Part shown: piece by piece, positions 56,471 through 64,000 of the stretch
Layout of the letters: each line of letters opens with the position of its first letter
Position numbering within the stretch: position 1 is the stretch's first letter
Notes under the pieces: model-generated
The model's input: the letters and a program-made list of their open reading frames with translations, nothing else
Told to the model about the DNA's origin: nothing
Database searches by the model: none
From: Isoetes taiwanensis
Lineage: Eukaryota > Streptophyta > Lycopodiopsida > Isoetales > Isoetaceae
NCBI GenBank assembly: GCA_021234155.1
Contig: JAJEKV010000005.1
Location: forward strand, 2,916,215 to 2,980,214
Direction: 5' to 3'
DNA: 64,000 nucleotides
Translations under genes and position numbers: made by a program

Positions 56471-56768
56471 AATAACCGGGGTAAAAATATTTTGTTCCGT
56501 CCTGGCCGGTTTGGGCGATGGTGAGGTTGTAGGCTCGGGCCTGGTCGGCTATGATTGCAGCGAGAGCTTGGTTTATCATTTTGCCGACAGATTCGAAGAG
56601 CGAATCCATGGCTGCCTTCCTCTGATCCAGCGTCCTGTTGAGGAATGCCAGACCCCATATCTGCCCGAAAATCTCCTGCACAAACCCTCCCACTACCGGA
56701 ATGAATCCCAGCGAGACTGAAATCCCCTTCTCGAACCCATCTATCAGACCTTGATCCACAGCAGACAT

Positions 56769-57250
56769 TCTCACACACAAAAACAATTCTTCTTATCGAA
56801 CACACTCTTAAGACTCTGCGATTTTCACAGACAAGCTTTCCCTCTTCTTATAGGATACGTTCTTATTCCCTTCGCCCGGTTTCGCACAGTATTCCCTTCG
56901 CCCGGTTTTGCACAGTATCTGCGCTACCAAAAAACAACAGCGCATCACGTACCAAGCCCCCGCCATTTTTGTTCCCTAGCCTGGCCTTGCACATATCCTG
57001 TCCAACAGAACCCACAAAAACAACAGTTTTGTTTTTTTCCTATTCTTCTTACATCGCTGGTGATCTTTCCCTTTCTCTTAGTTTTGCAGAGATCAGATCT
57101 TAGTTCGTCTATATCTTGAATAATAGACGCGTGGCACTTCTCAGCTCATCGAAGGAGAGGTTTTTGTCAATTTTTCATTCACTTGCATTACCTTTTCATT
57201 CTTTAGCTGGTTTTGCACAGTACTGGTACTATTTTGCACAGTACTGGTAC
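56769..57250 (-). promoter_or_regulatory. conserved 5' flank of endotoxin-like genes, copy 3
   Basis: Matches 9673-10140 block by block, including the TATA box at 56846-56853. Small tandem duplications are specific to this copy ('cccttcgcccggttt' at 56869 and 56896; 'ttttgcacagtactggtacta' at 57211 and 57232). Confidence 0.65.
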
Positions 57251-57259
57251 TATAATATT

Positions 57260-58235
57260 ACAGTTGCCCTAAATTGTTTTTTCCAAGTATTATAAGTAAC
57301 ATGGTGACGATGTTTTTTTTTCCATTTCTATACATTATTTTATACAAACAACAAGGCTCATCATGCAACCACTCATTACCGGAACTCTATCTTGAACGCA
57401 TGTGGCACTTTTCATGGTCGGCCAAGCAGTTTTCCGGCTGCAATCTCTCTGGCCAGAATATCAAACTATATATGGAAATATCAAACTAAAGTATATGGTA
57501 TCAAATCACACTATAATGTTGGAAAATTATGTATGGGCACGTCACAATTGTGAAGATTATGGCATGAAATAGACTCAAGAACACTGAAACAATAGAACTT
57601 GAACTATTGTAATTGATAATAAAACTCGGTACATTTTGCCTCCAAGGCTTCAACTTAAATACAAATGCTTAATTGAATCTACTACGGAGAATCCTCTAAA
57701 GCATAAGCTCCTAAACTTAAGGACATAACTTAAGGAACTACTAATTACTAGTAGCGTTGCTTGGTGTAAGTTAGAAGCTTGTAAATGATTAGCCTATGCT
57801 CCTAAGTCGGAAGGTGTTGAACTGCCCTTTTAAGGCTAGATGCTTTTCATTTTTCAAAGCTTCTGCAAGATCATTTGTAGAATGCAATAATAGTTCGTAA
57901 TAGGGTGTGCATTGAGGTTGAAGTCACAGTGCAAAAGTTATCTTGTTTGTTATATAGATGTGTTAGACATCCCATAATTGTTTATGTAATTGTAAAGGGT
58001 CGTTTCTAGTGGCATCAAGATTTAAATTTTAATAAATCATAGTAAAACGCCTCGAAGCTGCTATTGGACATAATGGTCTTGTAGTCTGATGATTGTTGGT
58101 TATGAATGTAGGATTTGTAATCCAACCTAATAAGGTGCCTTTTGGGACATTTTAGTTTTGGCAGCGTAGGGAACGTTCTTTGAAACAGATGATCCAAGCG
58201 TATCATTTCATGTTTTTTTGAATCTAGGCATAACT
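57260..58235. other. no recognisable gene
   Basis: AT-rich. A piece similar to the plant gag/MATH-like phrase 'catggtcggccaagcagttttccgg' at 57412 may be a faint retrotransposon trace. No open frame with recognised motifs. Confidence 0.35.
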
Positions 58236-58237
58236 CT

Positions 58238-58500
58238 AAGGGATGCTCAATGTCATCGGGCTCCAAGGGGTGCTCGGTGCGGCCGAGCTCACATCAAGCT
58301 TTCGCAGTAATGCCTTATATTGAAAGTCATAAGAGGTGCTCGGTGTCACCGAGCTCTAAGGGGTACTCAGTGTCACTGGGCTCTTATCAGGGTTTCATAG
58401 TAATGACTTATATTGAAACATTTATTAGAGGGAGTTGTATAAGTCATTATCCCTTATATTGAAACATTTATTAAAGGGAGTAGTATACGTCATTATCCGA
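58238..58500. repeat. tandem hairpin repeats and a 45-bp tandem pair
   Basis: Four copies of a 'ggtgctcggtgtcaccgagctc'-like hairpin near 58250, 58269, 58335 and 58363 (variants included), each with the palindromic core gctcggtgtcaccgagc. They are followed by a ~45-bp unit repeated twice ('tatattgaaacatttatta' at 58408 and 58457), each ending in 'gtcattatcc'. Confidence 0.7.
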
Positions 58501-58917
58501 GGATTTTATAATTGGGTGTTCTTGAGGGCAAGGTGCTAGGTAATAATTTGCTCCTTAAATTTTTAGGGTACATTGGACAAATGATGATGTGGAAACAATC
58601 ATCTTTTATCTCTTTTCTCATCAAAAGTTGTAGATTCAAATGGATACAAATTTTTAAAGGCAAAAAGGTGAGTTACTTTGTTAAATTTACACTTGCTATT
58701 TGCTATTTGGGGATGTAATATTCTTGCGTATCTTTAGGGCATATTATGTTTATAGAATTGCTAAACTTTTGAATCAAATTGCCACAACAAAGTGAGCCTT
58801 GAAAGGGCAAGCGCAATTGTATCAAAGCATAGGAAGACAGTATACATGGTCCATGATAAGTTATAAAACTATCCTCCATGGAGTTAGAACTTACATAGGT
58901 AAATAGTAGAAGACATT

Positions 58918-59045
58918 GTAGAAGAAGAAGAAGAAGAAGAGATTTTAACGTCACGCCACAAGGCAGCGTCCTATCGGACATGTGACACTGTACAAGACAG
59001 CGTCCTATCGGATTGTACCGGCTTTGCGTAGTCTTTCTTAAAGCA
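58918..59045 (-). mobile_element. SINE-like retroposon end with (ttc)n tail
   Basis: On the minus strand it reads through two copies of 'ccgataggacgctg', separated by ~38 bp, to 'ccttgtggcgtgacgtt', 'aaaatc' and a (ttc)n tail. The tail half recurs at 27178-27236. A TGTACAA...TTGTACC inverted pair at 58988-59020 can form a stem. No Pol III promoter is identified, so the class is uncertain. Confidence 0.5.
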
Positions 59046-61422
59046 TAGCTTGTGTCTAATAATGAATAGTACCTGGTATGACATTCAAGGTTTTCCATTA
59101 AACATATATTGGTCATATGACACGACATTGCATCATCCTAAAATGTTCCATTTTTAGCCATCTCTGGATATAAGAATTATGAACATCTAAAGAAGATGAA
59201 GTGCCACCTTCGATCATGTAATAGAACCTCCGTAGCAGCTTCAAAATATAGTGCAAATAGTACTCAAAAAGCATATAAGATGATCAGTTATTTTGCTTTT
59301 AGCATTTGAAAAAATAACAAATAAATCAAGCACTCAAAATGCTAATTTGATCAACAAATATAGCAGATCATAAACATGCATATATGAAATGCAAACAAAG
59401 GCATAATACAGATCTGGCAATGAGCTTCTCCATTTGAGTTGTAAGAATAAACAAACATGCTGGAATGGCTCAATTTAACTTAAAACTTTGCAACTATGAC
59501 AGAGCAAAGAACCACTTTAGCACCAACAATACATAAATAAAAGAGTACGCCAAATGACATAGCTCGGAAACATCATAAGGTTATTAAAGCAGGAGTAATG
59601 GTGCCCAGCATTGCTGGGCGTATGTTGAGAGTCTGTAAATATTTCGGGCCGCAATAAAGAATTTTCAAGTAAAAAAATTATGGCAAAGTAAATTATGTAT
59701 AATGTTGTCAACACAGGCAACCAAATTCACAAAAATCTAGATGTTTATCTCTTCTCAAGTACCAAATTTGCAGTTGCATGTAAATATATTTCGTATGAAC
59801 TGGCAGAACCCTAAAACCCACTGGTACGGTACCTTAATTTTAAGGAAGAAGAGAGAAACTACAAAGAGCTAGTCTTTTATGACCCTGCTTTTGATTGTGC
59901 TGCATAATTCATCCAGAATTTTAGAGCCACCTCATGATCTATACATTATGCATTGATGCTATTGACTACATGGCAGTGGAAAGCTACATGAATTTCAATG
60001 AAAGTACCAACACCGTAGAAAATGCAATACATCTAGACAGATGAGAAGCATTATGGGCACTGGAGAAGTTGGATGGCAATCTAATTGGATGGCTTTGAAG
60101 AATATGAATGGCACCTGTGATATATATACATTTGTCTATTTGAATCGCATTAGCAACACCAGATCCACACCCGTCCATCTCCAGATCTTAAGCTCTACTT
60201 TACTATAACCAAAGTTGGTGCCATTCCAAATCCAGCAAAAATAGAAATCTAAAAAACAAATGAAATGGAAGAAGTTGTACCTCTTGCTTTTATCCTAAGG
60301 CATGTTAACCCTTCACAGATGAATTCATCTTCTAGTTGATTTTCGTTTTCTCTTCTCTGATCTTCGCACTCATAAAACTTACATCTGCACAATTAGATTT
60401 CTAAGCTATGGATAATACCTACACAAATGGAAGTAATCATTTAGGGTTACAAAGTGAATCGAGGACAGAAATATGAACCAACACACTTACCAATTTCATT
60501 TTTGCTGCGATACTATGCAATGTGTTTGGCAGGATTCCTAAAAAGGCAATGCATGTAAATCCAAGATATGCCACAATTCTCCAATCCTTGCAATTCCGAT
60601 CCTGTAAATAACAGCCCATCTCCAAGACCCCTAACATAATCTATGACTATGATGTCTACTTCCAAAAGTCAAAATTGTCCCATTTACAGATCACTCTGGT
60701 CATCCAAATTGACCCTATCATTAATCATTCTATCTATCACTTAAAGATCCCAGATCTCCAAGAGTTTTGCAACTGAAAAAGTCAGCCCAGCATAGCTAAA
60801 GAAAAGCATGAAGTGAATTGCTTCTGCATCTTCTCAACACGGCTATGTGTTGCCTCTAGGATCTAGTAAAGAGCTAAAGCCAGTGCAAAGATCTAACCTG
60901 AAATGTGATCGCATGCATGCATCCAGCCGTGCCTTGCAAAACGACCTAGAAAGCTGAGCCACTTGAAAGCAAGAAGGTCATTTTACTTTTTTGTTACCCT
61001 AACATCACGACACTAATCCCTGAAGTAGACAAGCAAACCTTGTGAAGAAGGTCTTCACAATACTTATATATACAGAAAATGAAGTGCTTTGCCAAGATTC
61101 ATTCAAGGGTATGTGCTTTGCCAAGCTCTGCCATGTTCAGACCATCATTCTCCTTCAGCCTGAAGATCCTCTGCTTCATTTTGACTACCTGCACTTCAAT
61201 ACATCTTGCTAGCTCCTTTAAATCTAGGTCGCCTCACATAGGCGATAACAAGAGGGCGAACAAATGATAGCTACAATGCATCAATGAACTCCACCACAAC
61301 CGAAGGAGGAAATGACTTCCTTTCTTTTGTTCGTTTTACCATGGCCGTCGGATCTACAGCTCTAGATCTGAGTCGTTCGATCTAGGGCTGGATACAACAC
61401 AGCAAAACATTGTAATATAGGA
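59046..61422. other. mostly non-coding; one degenerate Helitron end
   Basis: AT-rich with no coding match. Helitron-type hairpin at 59602-59619 is listed separately. Otherwise nothing recognised. Confidence 0.35.
59593..59620 (-). mobile_element. degenerate Helitron 3' terminus
   Basis: On the minus strand: hairpin GCCCAGC-aat-GCTGGGC, then ACCATTA and CTCC in place of CTAG. The body would extend to higher coordinates. Confidence 0.6.
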
Positions 61423-61451
61423 CTAGCAACGTGTGCCCGGCGATGCCGGGC
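61423..61451 (-). mobile_element. Helitron 3' terminus
   Basis: On the minus strand: hairpin GCCCGGC-atc-GCCGGGC (61451-61435), a short spacer, then CTAG (61426-61423) followed by T. The body extends to higher coordinates; its 5' TC end is not identified. The hairpin is a compensated variant of the CCCAGC/GCTGGG version elsewhere. Confidence 0.7.
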
Positions 61452-61786
61452 ATTATTCTAAAACGTGTAATGGTAGTGTAACCAAGTGGAATAGATTGTT
61501 CGAATTAGCAATGGATGGATAGGAATAATGGAAAGCATAAGATGGAATAGAATGGCTAGAGTTTGAGGTTGTGATGGTTTAAAGATCTTATCGCAAATTG
61601 CAGATCCAATGCATCGTCGTCAACACAATTGCAATTAGAATGTAGTGTGGATTCTGCTACACTTTACTTGCATTGTTGGTAGCCTAATTAATTTATTTTT
61701 ATTTCAACCAATTCATGCTTACAAAGTCGTCTCTCAGAGAAATAGAGCTTGGCAAGTCAACCCTTTATTTGCACAGCTGCCAGCAT

Positions 61787-61930
61787 GCTTGTTGCTGCGA
61801 CGGTTTTTCCCTCCTAAGGGGGGTTTTTTTTAATCCGGGTAGCAACGGGCTTGCTGCACCCGTGTAATTTGGGTCCCATAGGCCGATTGGCATCCGCGGA
61901 CGATAAAAGAACCTTCCTTCCTTCCTTTAG
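61787..61930 (+). mobile_element. LINE 3' end, (ttcc)n tail
   Basis: About 140 bp with the family hairpin (ccctcctaaggggggttt, 61809-61830), the block 'gggtcccataggccgattgg' and GCGGACGATAAAA, ending in (ttcc)n. It equals the 3' end of the LINE at 2.74-2.88 kb without coding sequence. Confidence 0.75.
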
Positions 61931-64000
61931 AATTGTTTCAGGTGATATATATGCTATTTAAAAACATAAACACTAAAATTCGACCCAAAATACTAAATAC
62001 TAAATCCTAAATATATGTTGTGGTGATATGGTTGACAACATTTCCATCTATGAGCTTATGTTTGTGTAGCTATGAGTGGCCATTGTTTCCTAGTGTATGA
62101 GTGAGAAAATCTTTAACCATATAATATATCAATTGGGCATTGACACTGACTAATGTTTGGCCACACTATTATGAGTTCATCATCATTATCATTGTTGATC
62201 ATCATACATGATATACATACTTTCTTAATGAATGGCATAAGGATATAGGAGGCAAATCATATCCCACAAGTACATTATAAGCACGTTATATGCATATTTG
62301 AAAATATAGTATGCTGCTCTCTTAAAAATTATAACCCTTTAACAATTTGCATCCCACCACTTAAGATTTGCAACTACTAATTACAATAACAACTTAGATC
62401 CTTGAGGTACACGCCATTAACCAATGCTAACCCAACCCTCGAGTCTTTAGTAATCACAATAGTTCTTCAAGCCACCTTTATTTCTAGCCCAACATAGAAA
62501 AGCTTTACACTCCAGTTGGAAGTAGCAAAGTGAAGCCAATTAATTGTATTTGATGGTGAAATTTCTCACTCAAGTGTCTAACCTATACAGTATTTAATAA
62601 CATGAAGTTCTCCTCCTTACAACTCCTCACTACAACCAAATCCATGTTACAATTATAGAAATGTTATCACATCTCCTACAAAAACAATTGAATAAATTTC
62701 AATACTTTAAAGTGGACAACACCATGAAAGTGCAATATTTCATGACTTAAACTTCCACACAACATCCTCCTTACATTGTCTATCTGTCTGTCTATCTGTC
62801 TGCCTGACTGCCTGCCTGCCTGTCTGTTTACATTGTCCTTTTGTTGCAGAGCATCACAATATGTTAGCACTGCTTATCTTGGATAAATCTGTAAAAAAAC
62901 TCCGAAAAAAAAACAATCATAAAAATCCAATCATTTTTGCATCTCCCATTGTATTTCTAAAACCAATGTAATTCAATTATTATGAGACAATTAGTACTAA
63001 AACAACTCTTGCTGCAGTTATGCCAATTTGTGCTGCTCAATTTCACATGGCACTAAGATGCACTCATGAAGATCATGGTATTTTTGTTATTCGTGACCAA
63101 GTCATTGAACAATTACCTATGAAAGAGCACAAAAGAGTGATTGCATATGATTCCTCGTAATAGAAATGCCAACAAAAGCTATAGTCTTGACTTTCATGCA
63201 CGTTACTTTAGGATGTAGGAACTAAGATACATTTCCAAAGATACTAAACATAATTTCTAACATCTACTTCATGGCTCACAAATTACTAAACCTTGGGCTT
63301 ATATTACCTCCCCATTTGTATATTAGTATGGTGACACTTTTACCCTAGACATCAAGAACAACTATTAAACTTTAGTTTATCGGCTCAAGATATAACCAAT
63401 TAGGAAACACTCAACATGGTAGGCGAAATCTCTCTCAAACCTTTAAAATACTTGCCATGCACATAAAGGAACGTTACCTTCAAAAGACTTGGCAGACAAA
63501 GGCACAAAAGAAAAGAATGTTGATGTGCTAAAGTTTCATATTGGAATGCCCCTGGAATAGCTACCTCCTTATCAAGGTCAATCACAAATGCATCGCTTGA
63601 TTTCTACAGCCTAAATCGCCTAATATGCAGCATGATAAGTCCTTCGCAAATCTTCATGACATGTTGCTTTTATCAATCATGTTGTGCATAAAATTTTGTA
63701 AGCAAAAACATATATAATGCAAGTTCCATCTCTGAAAGACGCAAAATCATTAATTTAATCATACCTTATTGGAATAGGCAAAATCATTATCCCTATAAGT
63801 AAAGTATAATAAACTGGAAATCCCATAGAATAACAACGATGCAAATGAGACGCTAAGAAAATTACGCTCAACTTTTAAAGCCTCTATTAGATCAAGCATA
63901 ACTTGTAACACAGACTGATCATCTGTTCTCAGCCAGAAAGGTTGTGGGAAAATTACTGTCTTCTTGGTTTGTCTAGCCTGCCATGCATACCAGTTTTTGA
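61931..64000. other. no recognisable gene
   Basis: AT-rich, with only short frames. A (ctgt/ctgc)n microsatellite is listed separately. A host gene could begin past the window, but nothing here supports one. Confidence 0.35.
62777..62827. repeat. (ctgt/ctat/ctgc)n microsatellite
   Basis: About 50 bp of tetranucleotides ctat, ctgt and ctgc in tandem. Confidence 0.9.

Larger units (their letters stand above)
54271..56498. mobile_element. TIR element with palindromic subterminal repeats
   Basis: The left end (54272-54308) and the reverse complement of the right end (56456-56495) match over ~38 bp: AAAATATTTTACC, GGTTAT and GATTCCATCGCAA in order, with a few differences. The inserted gene resumes on both sides with an imperfect 8-9-bp duplication (gtctggcgc at 54262-54270; gtcctggcc at 56499-56507). 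The length is 2.23 kb. TIR size and duplication length would fit a Mutator-like or hAT-like element, but no transposase is seen, so it is non-autonomous. Confidence 0.75.
51270..56768 (-). pseudogene. second full endotoxin-like gene, split in three by two insertions
   Basis: Three pieces in order and on the same strand add up to the gene: N-terminal at 56768-56499 (~88 codons, with SAVDQ start and LIPVVGG-like FIPVVGG), middle at 54261-53610 (many small indels, frame lost), and C-terminal at 51576-51270 (about 102 codons, nearly identical to the intact copy). Element B separates middle and C-terminal parts and a TIR element separates N-terminal and middle parts. Each surviving coding piece is close to the intact gene, but the middle piece has decayed faster, so it cannot be expressed as a whole. 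The 5' flank and TATA box are retained. Confidence 0.85.

Overview
The window is nuclear DNA of a land plant, very probably from a large, transposon-rich genome of a non-seed plant; a fern is my best guess, but this is inference. The reasons are the overwhelming share of nested, decayed plant-type transposons (Ty1/copia, Ty3/gypsy, two kinds of LINE, Helitrons, hAT-like, CACTA-like), GT-AG introns, short TATA promoters and no prokaryotic gene layout. There are no rRNA or convincing tRNA genes and no recognisable housekeeping gene. The one open, plausibly functional gene is an intronless 416-residue protein at 6.6-7.9 kb (minus strand). Its first half looks like the helical pore-forming domain of bacterial delta-endotoxins and its second half is beta-rich.

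Layout. 0-6.6 kb: scraps of the endotoxin-like gene and its 3' flank, a LINE 3' piece (1.6-2.9 kb), repeated flank segments and a broken hAT-like transposase. 6.6-10.2 kb: the intact endotoxin-like gene, then an N-terminal remnant of a second copy with its 5' flank. 10.5-13.4 kb: mosaic of copia gag, gypsy integrase and copia RT/RNase H. 14.0-21.2 kb: Helitron helicase (plus strand) with its 3' terminus, a tandemly duplicated 1.36-kb unit of which only one copy holds a LINE, then a Helitron Rep domain on the minus strand. 21.2-27.0 kb: a nearly full-length but decayed L1-like LINE (minus strand) that appears to have landed in the N-terminal region of that Rep gene, which resumes at 27.0-27.35 kb. 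27.3-30.1 kb: non-coding repeats. 30.1-34.7 kb: two arrays of perfect palindromes and a CACTA-type transposase remnant. 34.7-37.9 kb: three tandem units of about 1.0-1.14 kb. 37.9-38.5 kb: pyrimidine tract. 38.6-40.6 kb: six ~100-bp tandem monomers abutting a LINE ORF1 and endonuclease. 41.1-43.6 kb: a gene-fragment-carrying element (A). 44.5-46.85 kb: LINE (minus strand). 46.9-49.4 kb: CACGTC/GACGTC-rich repeats, a zinc-finger gene fragment and an unclassified multi-exon gene. 49.8-57.3 kb: a second full endotoxin-like locus, in three pieces because element B (related to A) and a terminal-inverted-repeat element were inserted into it. 57.3-64.0 kb: mostly non-coding, with two Helitron 3' ends and retroposon tails.

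The thread running through the window is the endotoxin-like gene family: one open copy, at least five broken relatives, all on the minus strand, sharing 5' and 3' flanks, and used as landing sites by at least two otherwise unclassified elements. Because the window holds both filled and empty versions of several sites, insertion boundaries can be read directly without a second genome.
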